Source of the DNA: an uncultured Oscillospiraceae bacterium
GTDB lineage: Bacteria; Bacillota; Clostridia; Oscillospirales; Oscillospiraceae
Direction of reading: 5' to 3'
Length of the DNA: 9,069 nucleotides
NCBI GenBank assembly: GCA_910584285.1
Contig: CAJTYK010000064.1
Span: 1 to 9,069 of the forward strand
A program made the position numbers and the translations under genes. Numbering within the stretch: the first letter of the stretch is position 1; every line of letters starts with the position of its first letter. The notes below the pieces were generated by a model. The model did no database searches. It was given only the letters and a program-made list of their open reading frames with translations, and had not been told where the DNA came from. This document shows positions 1 through 6,794 of the stretch, one piece after another.

Positions 1-2
1 GG

Positions 3-3000
3 GATGGGACCATCACCGTCAGCAATGTCAGCGAAGGCCACTATGAATTTGTTGAAGTGTTCGCTCCGGAGGGTATGGACTGCGACCGCTCTCCGGTGGG
101 CGTCCATGTGAACGCCGAAGATCTGCAGGGCGAACAGACCATTGTGGTAACTAAGGTCAACCATCACAAGCGGTCCCTCACGATTACCAAGCGGGACGCG
201 GAGAGCGGCGATCCCATCCCCAACACCTCTTTCCATATCCGGGGTGTGAACTTGGGCTATGAGAACGATGTGGTGACAGGTTCGGACGGCAAAGTGGTGC
301 TGGAGTCCATGCCCAGCGGCTGCTTCGAAATCGAGGAAACCGCCGTTCCCTCCCCCTGGATTTTGGACGCCAACAACCGCAAGACCGTCTGGATCGACGC
401 CTCCAAGGATCAGGACGTGACAGCGGATTTTGTCAACAGCACCCGCCCCGGCATTCGGATCCTGAAGCTGGACGGGCAGACTGGGAAGCCCATCGCCGGG
501 GCCACCTTCCTGATTGAGGAGGTCAACGGCGGATTCTCGGACCACCGCCAGACTGATCAGAACGGCCTGATCGTGCTGGAAGGCAAGGACGGCGTCCGGC
601 CCGGCGCTTATAAAATTTCCGAGGTGGCGGCGGCCCCCAATTACGTGCTGGACGACACCGTCCACGTGGTTCAGCTGGAGGAGAACCGCACCACCACCCT
701 TGAGCTGACGAACCTGGTCAAGCCCACCCTCAAAATTTTGAAGGTGGACAGCATCACAAAGAATCCCGTGGCCCACGCCAAGTTCCAGATCTGGCGGGCC
801 TCCGGCGACACCAAATCCGGGGACTACAACGATCTGGGAACCTTCTATTCCAATGAGGCGGGAGAGATCGTCCTCGAGCACACCGATCCCGGCTGGTTCA
901 AGATCACCGAGCTGGAGGCCCCCTCCGGCTACTCCATCAAGCAGGCGGACTACGAGTGTTACCTGGCCGCTGGCGAGGTCAAGACCGTCCAGGTGGAGAA
1001 TATCCCCCTGTCCGCCCTCGTGGTGTATAAATATGACCGGGTCACCGGGGAGCCGGTTGAGGGCGCCATTTTCCAGATCAAGTACCTGTCCGGCGCCTCC
1101 GGCACGGGCGGCACCGTCATCGGCACCTACCGCACCCTGAAAAATGGTTCCTTCACCGTCACTGGCTTGTCTGCCGGGGCCTATGTCGTCGAGGAACTGG
1201 CCAGCGACAGCGGCCACATCGTGGACGCCGCCCCCCAGACCGCCTACATCTCCGGCAAGCAGCAGGACGTGGTACAGCTCTATTTCGGCAACAGCCCCAA
1301 GTCCTCCCTCCTGATCTCGAAGGTGGACGCGAACGATGGGAGCCCGCTCAGTGATGTGGAGTTTTTGGTCACCACCTCGGATGGCACCCTGCTGGGCAAT
1401 GCCAACGGGAAGTATGTGACGGACCGCGCGGGCACCATTCTGATCGAGAACCTCGACCCCAACCTGACGCTGGTGGTGAAAGAAACCCGCGCCAAGGCGG
1501 GCTACCTGTTGGACGACGTACCTCAGACCATCAAAACAAAGCCTGGGGAAACGGTGAAGCTGGAATTCAGGAATAAAAAGCAGGGCAATCTCGTGATCCA
1601 CAAGCTGTCCAGCGCCGACAAGAGCCCCATTGAGGGCGCCCAGTTCAAGATCACCTACGCCGACGGGAAAGTGGTGGACGCGGCGGGCGGCCAGCTCTCC
1701 TCCAACGGGCTGTATACCTCCAATAAGGAGGGGCAGATCATCATCTCGGGGGTTACCGGCACCATTGTCTGCACGGAGGTGTCCAGCGCGCCCGGATTCG
1801 CCATTGACCCCAACACACGAACCCAGACCGTGGTGGTGAATCCCGGCGACGACACCCAAAGTCTCTACTTCTACAACACCCCTCTCTGCTCCCTCACCCT
1901 CTCGAAGGTGGATTCGGTCACGGGGAAGCCCATCCCCAACACCACCTTCACCGTGAAGTACGCCAACGGGGAGCTGATCGGACGCTACACCACCGGGAAG
2001 GACGGAACCGTGACCGTCATCGGCCTCCTGCCCGGCTCCACTGTGGTGGTAACGGAATACAAGGTGCCCGACACCCATGTGCTCAACACCACGCCCCAGG
2101 CCATCACGCTGAAAAGCGGCTCCAATACCGTGACCAGCGGAGCGGTCAGCGGCGGCACAGGCGGCGGCAACAACCTGGATTTTGAGGACGATCCCAAGAT
2201 GACCCTCACGATCCGCAAGTACATCAAGGGAACCAACCGGGAGCCGTTGGCCGGGGTGTGCTTCAAGGTGACCGAGGGCTCCGGCACCCCTGTCGGCCCC
2301 GGTGACGGCACCTATTACACCAACTCCGCGGGTGAGATCGTGATCGAGGGGCTGGAGCCCGGCACCACCGTCACCGCGCGTGAAATTTCCACGGTGGAGG
2401 GGTTCGTGCTGGACGGCGAGCCCAAAACCATCAAAATCAAGGCTGGCGCCCAGGCGCCCGAGCTGATCTTCTGGAACGAGCGTGCCGGTTCCCTCGTGAT
2501 CCAAAAAAAGAGCAGCTTGGACGGCAGCCCGCTGGCCGGGGTGCAGTTCCAACTCACCTATGCGGACGGCTCCTATGTTGACTATGACAACGGTCACATG
2601 AGCAGCAAGGGCCTGTATGAGACGGACTCCTCGGGTGAAATTCGGATCACTGGGATCACAGGCACCGTCATCGCAAAGGAACTCAAGACGCTGCCCGGGT
2701 TCACTATCGACCCGGCCACCCAGAGCCAGACGGTTGCCATCCGGCCCGACGACTGCCAGACGCTGACCTTTTTCAACACGCCTGTCGGGAATTTCGAGCT
2801 GGTCAAGGTGGTGGAGGGGAACGAGAGCAAGCGCATCCCCAACGTGACCTTCGAGATCCGCCGCGCCAGTGACGGCGGGCTGGTGGACACCATCACCACC
2901 GGCAGCGATGGCCGCGCTACCCTCCAGTTGGACGCGGGCAATTACTATGCGGTGGAAACCGAGTGCCCCAAGGAGTTCAAGCTGGATCCCACGCCCCACT

Positions 3001-4172
3001 ATTTCACCATGCGGGACGGCGGCAAGGGCACCACCCTGACGGTGAAAAACAAGGCGTTCTCCGGCATCCAGATCCGCAAGACCGACAGTGTGACGGGCAA
3101 GGGGATCTATGGCGTGAGTTTTATCCTCTACGACAGCGCCAATAAACCCATCGGGCAGTATACCAGCGACGACAGAGGTTACGTCTACATCGAGGGCCTC
3201 ACTGACGGCGGCCGGTACTATCTGCGGGAGCTGGAAAATCCGGGCTACGTCCCCGACACCCAGATGAAAACCATCTACGTCAAGGCAGGCGAGGTGACCC
3301 TGGTGGAGTGGCAGAACACGCCCATCACCGGGCAGATCCAGATTTCCAAGACCAGCGCGGACTACAACCCCATGAACGGCTGGCCCGCGGGCACCCCCAT
3401 CCCCGGCACGGAGTTCGAGATCTACCACTACCGCACCGGCAACCTGGTGGACACCGTCCGAACGGACAAAAATGGCGTTGCCGTGTCCAAGCCCTTGCCT
3501 TTGGGCCGCTATCAGATCGTGGAATCCAAGGCGGCGGACTTTTACGGCCTGGACAAGACGCCCATTGAGGCGGAGATCGAGCACGCTGGCCAGATCGTGA
3601 AGGTGGCCATGACCAACAAGGCCCTGTCCACCAACGTGTCCATCAAAAAGACCGGCTACGCCGAGGTGATGCCGGGCCAGGATATCCGCTATACCTTCTC
3701 CGACATCGGCAACAACTCCACCACCGCGCTCACTTCCTTCTATTGGAGGGATACGCTGCCTGTAAATGCCGTCCGGCTCAACCGCATCTTCACCGGCACC
3801 TACAACGCCCCCGGCAATTACAAGGTGGTGTACAAGACCAACCTGAGCAATGGCGAGTACCGCACCATGTACGACAACCTGAGCACTGCCAAGAATTATA
3901 CTCTGGACGCCTCCCCCACTGCGCTGAGTCTGGCCTCCAACGAGTATGTCACCGAGTTTATGCTCGTCTTCGGCGTGGTGCCCGCCAACTTCCGCCAGGT
4001 GGAGGCCCCCAAGGTGGACTGCAAGGTGCTGTCCACCGTGAAGGGCGGCAGCAGCTTCACCAACGCCGCCGACGTGGGCGGCGTGTACAACGGCCAGTGG
4101 GTTCAGGCGGTGACCCGCTGGACCACCAAGGTCTACGGCAAGCCCCCCAAGCTGCCCACCACCGGCTATTGA
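3..4172 (+). CDS. Giant Cna-B (SpaA-type) repeat surface protein, 5' end outside the window
   Basis: The frame is open from the left edge (first full codon at 3), giving 1389 residues; the true start lies upstream. A GTG at 57 is only an internal valine, because the frame before it already reads as the end of another Cna-B repeat. The protein is a chain of 12 complete Cna-B-like repeats (nt 177-3635) plus the tail of a thirteenth at the left edge, then a different C-terminal domain (nt 3636-4172) with a DUF11-like look. Each repeat opens with a hydrophobic strand carrying a Lys, has a central Glu, and closes with a strand ending in Asn, the triad that forms intramolecular Lys-Asn isopeptide bonds in this family. 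The chain ends in LPTTGY with no membrane helix or basic tail. By family knowledge such proteins are rigid extracellular stalks; a role in mating-pair adhesion is inferred from the conjugation genes downstream. Family confidence is high, function moderate. Confidence 0.93.
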   Translation, partial: DGTITVSNVSEGHYEFVEVFAPEGMDCDRSPVGVHVNAEDLQGEQTIVVTKVNHHKRSLTITKRDAESGDPIPNTSFHIRGVNLGYENDVVTGSDGKVVLESMPSGCFEIEETAVPSPWILDANNRKTVWIDASKDQDVTADFVNSTRPGIRILKLDGQTGKPIAGATFLIEEVNGGFSDHRQTDQNGLIVLEGKDGVRPGAYKISEVAAAPNYVLDDTVHVVQLEENRTTTLELTNLVKPTLKILKVDSITKNPVAHAKFQIWRASGDTKSGDYNDLGTFYSNEAGEIVLEHTDPGWFKITELEAPSGYSIKQADYECYLAAGEVKTVQVENIPLSALVVYKYDRVTGEPVEGAIFQIKYLSGASGTGGTVIGTYRTLKNGSFTVTGLSAGAYVVEELASDSGHIVDAAPQTAYISGKQQDVVQLYFGNSPKSSLLISKVDANDGSPLSDVEFLVTTSDGTLLGNANGKYVTDRAGTILIENLDPNLTLVVKETRAKAGYLLDDVPQTIKTKPGETVKLEFRNKKQGNLVIHKLSSADKSPIEGAQFKITYADGKVVDAAGGQLSSNGLYTSNKEGQIIISGVTGTIVCTEVSSAPGFAIDPNTRTQTVVVNPGDDTQSLYFYNTPLCSLTLSKVDSVTGKPIPNTTFTVKYANGELIGRYTTGKDGTVTVIGLLPGSTVVVTEYKVPDTHVLNTTPQAITLKSGSNTVTSGAVSGGTGGGNNLDFEDDPKMTLTIRKYIKGTNREPLAGVCFKVTEGSGTPVGPGDGTYYTNSAGEIVIEGLEPGTTVTAREISTVEGFVLDGEPKTIKIKAGAQAPELIFWNERAGSLVIQKKSSLDGSPLAGVQFQLTYADGSYVDYDNGHMSSKGLYETDSSGEIRITGITGTVIAKELKTLPGFTIDPATQSQTVAIRPDDCQTLTFFNTPVGNFELVKVVEGNESKRIPNVTFEIRRASDGGLVDTITTGSDGRATLQLDAGNYYAVETECPKEFKLDPTPHYFTMRDGGKGTTLTVKNKAFSGIQIRKTDSVTGKGIYGVSFILYDSANKPIGQYTSDDRGYVYIEGLTDGGRYYLRELENPGYVPDTQMKTIYVKAGEVTLVEWQNTPITGQIQISKTSADYNPMNGWPAGTPIPGTEFEIYHYRTGNLVDTVRTDKNGVAVSKPLPLGRYQIVESKAADFYGLDKTPIEAEIEHAGQIVKVAMTNKALSTNVSIKKTGYAEVMPGQDIRYTFSDIGNNSTTALTSFYWRDTLPVNAVRLNRIFTGTYNAPGNYKVVYKTNLSNGEYRTMYDNLSTAKNYTLDASPTALSLASNEYVTEFMLVFGVVPANFRQVEAPKVDCKVLSTVKGGSSFTNAADVGGVYNGQWVQAVTRWTTKVYGKPPKLPTTGY
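177..3635 (+). repeat. Twelve tandem Cna-B protein repeats
   Basis: Repeat starts, read from the recurring LxIxK strand, are at 177, 453, 729, 1017, 1308, 1590, 1893, 2205, 2493, 2793, 3066 and 3336, so each unit is 91-104 codons. All 12 keep the first-strand Lys (for example LTITK, IRILK, LVVYK, IQIRK) and the central Glu (for example IEET, ISEV, ITEL, LREL). Eleven end with Asn in the last strand (for example FVN, LTN, FGN, FWN, FFN). Repeat 7 is the exception, with FED, preceded by a Gly/Ser-rich insert. Repeats 6 and 9 are clearly closer to each other than to the rest, about half identical by hand count, and 5 resembles 8. The repeats are diverged at DNA level, so this is an old protein-level array and not a recent DNA tandem repeat. 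Confidence 0.88.
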
Positions 4173-4189
4173 ACCCAGGAATAAAAAAT

Positions 4190-4217
4190 GGGAGGCCGTC
4201 CAAATGGACGGCCTCCC
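4190..4217 (-). terminator. Perfect 12-bp hairpin; intrinsic terminator for leftward transcription
   Basis: GGGAGGCCGTCC (4190-4201) and GGACGGCCTCCC (4206-4217) are exact reverse complements around an AAAT loop. On the minus strand the stem is followed directly by ATTTTTTATT (reverse of the A-run at 4183-4188), the classic intrinsic terminator form. On the plus strand no U-run follows, so it should not stop the rightward operon efficiently. It sits 9 nt before the AGGAGG (4227-4232) of the next gene and 17 nt after the stop of the Cna-B gene. On the plus strand it could instead shield the 5' end of a processed downstream mRNA. Confidence 0.75.
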
Positions 4218-4240
4218 CGCTATGTTAGGAGGAAAACAAT

Positions 4241-4588
4241 ATGAAAAAGCACCGTATCCGTATCTATCCTATGCTCCTGGCCCTGCTGTTGTGCGCCCTG
4301 TGCTGCGCCCCGGCTTTCGCCGCCGCCAGCGGCGGCTCCGGGGTGGCCGACGTGGTGGAAAGCACCTGGAAGGACGCCGCGGGCCAGATCAAGACCGTGG
4401 TAAACAACGTGGTCTTCCCCGCGCTGGACATGATCCTGGCCATCGCCTTCTTCGGCAAAGTCGGTCTCGCGTACTTCGACTATAAAAAGCACGGCCAGTT
4501 CGAGTGGGCGGGCCCGGTGATCCTGTTTGCCTGCCTGGTGTTCGTCCTCACCGCCCCGCTGTACATCTGGACCATCGTGGGGCTGTAA
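4241..4588 (+). CDS. DUF3852-type small membrane protein, VirB2/TrbC-like topology
   Basis: The product is 115 aa. The ATG follows a strong AGGAGG (4227-4232) with an 8-nt spacer. The N-terminus is a clear signal peptide: basic MKKHRIR, hydrophobic residues 11-23, and a likely cleavage after Ala27 (AFA). Two membrane helices follow at about 57-79 and 91-113, joined by a short polar loop (DYKKHGQFEW). The pattern and wording match DUF3852 as I remember that family, which is found in conjugative elements of gut Firmicutes. Signal peptide plus two helices in a small protein is also the topology of VirB2/TrbC pilins, so a pilin-like or channel subunit role is plausible, but this is inference from topology and from the TrbL-like gene further on. 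The gene ends 1 nt from the convergent helicase gene. The DUF assignment is from memory and not from a search. Confidence 0.85.
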   Translation: MKKHRIRIYPMLLALLLCALCCAPAFAAASGGSGVADVVESTWKDAAGQIKTVVNNVVFPALDMILAIAFFGKVGLAYFDYKKHGQFEWAGPVILFACLVFVLTAPLYIWTIVGL

Positions 4589-4599
4589 GCTACAGCCCC
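4579..4599. other. Hairpin containing both convergent stop codons
   Basis: GGGGCTGTA (4579-4587) and TACAGCCCC (4591-4599) are exact reverse complements around an AGC loop. The TAA stop of the DUF3852 gene (4586-4588) and the TAG stop of the helicase gene (4590-4592, minus) both lie inside it. Neither strand has a U-run after the stem, so it is not a typical intrinsic terminator. It may act as a 3'-end stabiliser, a pause site, or simply result from the Gly-Leu stop codons at each end. Confidence 0.6.
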
Positions 4600-6743
4600 G
4601 CCAGCCGGAGCAGCCCCTTTTTGAGGCAGGTGGTCAGCTCGATGCGCTTCACCTCGTCGATGTCCTCAAAGGCGATCAGCGCCACGCTGCCCAGGCGGCC
4701 CAAAATCTCGCCCCGCCCGAATTGCTTATGCACCACCTCAGCCCCGGCCATGAAGTCCGCCTGCTGCCTTGCCAGCTGGGCCGGGGTGGGGCCGTCCTCA
4801 TAGGCGGGGCGCTTCGCTCTGGCCTTCTTTGGCTTGGGCTGGGGGTTGAACTGGGGCGTGGGCTGGGGTTCTAAAACGGTGACTTCCTTCCCCATAAGCT
4901 GGTCGATGAAGGTTCGGCCCGCCGCCATAGGCTCCCCAAACCGGCTTTCGTAGCACAAAAACTCCAGTTGCTTTTTGGCCCGGGTGGCCCCCACGTAGAA
5001 CAGCCGCCGCTCCTCCTCTAATGCCGCCCTGCCCTCGTCATCGTGGGGGACAGGATCAGAGGGAAAAACGCCGTCCACCGCGTCGATGAGGATCACCCGG
5101 TCATACTCCAGGCCCTTGCTGGCGTGGATGGTGGACAGCACAAAGGGACAGCTTGGATCAGGCTCCATGCCCTCAATGGTGTCCTTTAGCTCCTGTAACC
5201 GCAGAAGGAACGGCCCCGTGGCCGGGGTTTGGTTGGCCAGGGACAGCAGCACGTCCAGCTTGGAGGTGTCCGCCTTCTGTTCCCGCAGATAATCCCCGTA
5301 GCCCATGAACTTCACCAGCCGCTGGATGGCGGCAAAGCTGGTGAGCTGGGGGAACTTCGAGTAGTGGGTCTGGAGCGCCCGGATCTTCCCATACTGCCAG
5401 GGCTCCAGTCCCTCGCCCTCCAGCAGGCGGTCAAACACCGACTCGTCCTCGGCCATCCCCCGGAGCATCCCCGCCAGGACGGGCTTCTTGATCTTCAAAT
5501 CCAGCTTATAGTAAAACCGGAGGAACTTCTCCCAGTTGGCGTCGTCGAAGGCGAACTCCAGCATATCGGTGATGTCCCGGACGATGGGGCTGGTGAAGAA
5601 GAAGCCCTCCCGCTGGCGGCAGGCGTAGGGCACCCCCTCTTGCTCCAGCAGGTCGATGAGGGGCAGGGCGCTGTCATTGTTGCGGTAGAGGACGGCGGTC
5701 TGCTCCTTGCAGTCCTGGGCCACCTTCAGCAGATAGCGGTATTGGCGGTTGTAGTCCGCCAGCGGCACCTTTTTCACGGGCGCACCCTGGACATTGTCCG
5801 TGTGCATATGCTTGGGGCGGCGGCTCTCGTTGCGCTGGATGAATGCGTCCGCCGCCTCCACAATGGACTTGGTGGAGCGGTAGTTGGTCTCCATCATCAG
5901 CACCTTCGCCCCTGGCCAGACCTGCTCAAACTCCAGCAGGGCCTGGGGCCATGCCGCCCGGAAGCCGTAGATGCTCTGATCCTCGTCCCCCACCATAAAA
6001 AGGTTGCGGGATTTTGCCGCCAGCAGGCGCAGAATGGCGTGCTGGATTTTGGAGGTGTCCTGGGCCTCGTCCACGCAGAGAAAAGGCCAGCGGCGCTGGA
6101 AGTGGGCGAGGATATCCGGGTACTGCCGGAAGATACGATAGGTGAACACCATCTGATCGTCGAAGTCCATGAGACGGTGTTTCAATAGAAACGCCTGATA
6201 GCCCTTGTAGACTGCCGGAAAATCCATGCCGTCCACCTGGTGGGCCTCCACGTCCGCGTCGCTGAACATCATATTCTTGCAATAGGTGATATGGGTACGG
6301 GCCTCCTTCACCTGCTGATCCGGGGGATAGCCGCCCCCGCCCTTGGACAGAAGCTCCCGGATCACGGCGTTCAAGCGGCTGTCATCGTCCGCCAGGGCAA
6401 AGGGCTGGGCGCCCTTCTGCGCGGCGTAGTAGTGAATCGCCACCGCGCACAGGCCGTTGATGGTTCGGAATGTGAGCTTGTCCGCATATTCTTCACCGAA
6501 AAAGCGGACGAACCGGGCCCTCATGTCCTTTGTGGCGGCCACGGTATATGTAACGGTGAGGATATTCTCCGGGCGGATATTTTTGCAGTAGATCATGTAA
6601 CCCAGGCGGGTGACCAGCACGGTGGTCTTGCCGCTTCCGGGGACAGCCAGGAGCAGAACGGGGCCCTGCACCTGCCGCACCGCCGCCTCCTGTTGAGGGT
6701 TGAGCCGGACGTGGTATTGGGTTTTGAACTCGCTGTAGGTCAT
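4590..6743 (-). CDS. UvrD/PcrA-like SF1A DNA helicase, complete
   Basis: The product is 717 aa, close to the usual PcrA/UvrD length. It is an ATP-driven 3'-5' DNA helicase by family. All SF1A motifs are present: Q motif LNPQQEAAV (14-22), Walker A AVPGSGKTT (33-41, Lys39), motif Ia (63-77), Walker B VDEAQDTS (224-231), motif III GDEDQSIYGFRAA (252-264), motif IV ETNYRS (285-290), motif V STIHASKGLEYD (537-548) and motif VI with VGATR (584-588). A Pro/Lys-rich linker (about 625-650) leads to a C-terminal tudor-like domain from about 668 (VVHKQFGRGEILG), as in PcrA. The ATG is preceded on the minus strand by GAGGG with a 7-nt spacer. The gene runs against all its neighbours, which points to a cargo insertion. 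It could support unwinding or rolling-circle replication of the element, or repair. Family is certain; role is inferred. Confidence 0.96.
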   Translation of the reverse strand: MTYSEFKTQYHVRLNPQQEAAVRQVQGPVLLLAVPGSGKTTVLVTRLGYMIYCKNIRPENILTVTYTVAATKDMRARFVRFFGEEYADKLTFRTINGLCAVAIHYYAAQKGAQPFALADDDSRLNAVIRELLSKGGGGYPPDQQVKEARTHITYCKNMMFSDADVEAHQVDGMDFPAVYKGYQAFLLKHRLMDFDDQMVFTYRIFRQYPDILAHFQRRWPFLCVDEAQDTSKIQHAILRLLAAKSRNLFMVGDEDQSIYGFRAAWPQALLEFEQVWPGAKVLMMETNYRSTKSIVEAADAFIQRNESRRPKHMHTDNVQGAPVKKVPLADYNRQYRYLLKVAQDCKEQTAVLYRNNDSALPLIDLLEQEGVPYACRQREGFFFTSPIVRDITDMLEFAFDDANWEKFLRFYYKLDLKIKKPVLAGMLRGMAEDESVFDRLLEGEGLEPWQYGKIRALQTHYSKFPQLTSFAAIQRLVKFMGYGDYLREQKADTSKLDVLLSLANQTPATGPFLLRLQELKDTIEGMEPDPSCPFVLSTIHASKGLEYDRVILIDAVDGVFPSDPVPHDDEGRAALEEERRLFYVGATRAKKQLEFLCYESRFGEPMAAGRTFIDQLMGKEVTVLEPQPTPQFNPQPKPKKARAKRPAYEDGPTPAQLARQQADFMAGAEVVHKQFGRGEILGRLGSVALIAFEDIDEVKRIELTTCLKKGLLRLAGL

Positions 6744-6782
6744 GGGCCTGCCCTCGCTTTATACATTAAAATACAGAAGGAA
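6744..6782. promoter_or_regulatory. 39-bp divergent gap between helicase and methyltransferase
   Basis: This is the only AT-rich stretch between the two genes (AT-rich core 6758-6776). It carries the helicase ribosome binding site (GAGGG on minus, 6751-6755). TATA-like words occur on both strands: TAAAAT at 6767-6772 on plus, and TATAAA and TAATGT on minus. No -35 box at proper spacing is convincing on either strand. The divergent layout makes promoter activity here likely for at least the helicase gene, but I cannot place the elements. Confidence 0.35.
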
Positions 6783-6794
6783 GTGATCAAAATA
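6777..6794 (+). promoter_or_regulatory. Extended Shine-Dalgarno followed by an ATA codon
   Basis: AAGGAAGTGATC (6777-6788) matches 11 of 12 bases of AAGGAGGTGATC, the complement of the 16S rRNA 3' tail. The GTG inside it (6783) is too close to the core to be served by it. The codon at correct distance (8 nt after GGAAG) is ATA at 6792. The next downstream start-like codons fall beyond the catalytic TSPPY. This site therefore decides between a GTG start at 6783 and an AUA start at 6792. Confidence 0.55.

Noticed and set aside
57..59. GTG at 57 as the start of the Cna-B gene
   Set aside because: The frame is open to the left edge and already encodes the end of a Cna-B repeat (GHYEFVEV), so this is an internal valine.
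4319..4338. GCCGCC/GGCGGC inverted repeat in the DUF3852 gene
   Set aside because: It is short and is explained by Ala/Gly codons around the signal-peptide cleavage region.
5229..6188. Plus-strand frame of 319 codons
   Set aside because: It is wholly antisense to helicase motifs, low in complexity (Leu/Val/His/Gln-rich), and has no ribosome binding site or recognisable motif; an artefact of high GC.
6240..6782. Upstream extension of the methyltransferase reading frame
   Set aside because: It is antisense to the conserved N-terminal half of the helicase gene, and methyltransferase similarity begins only near 6792.
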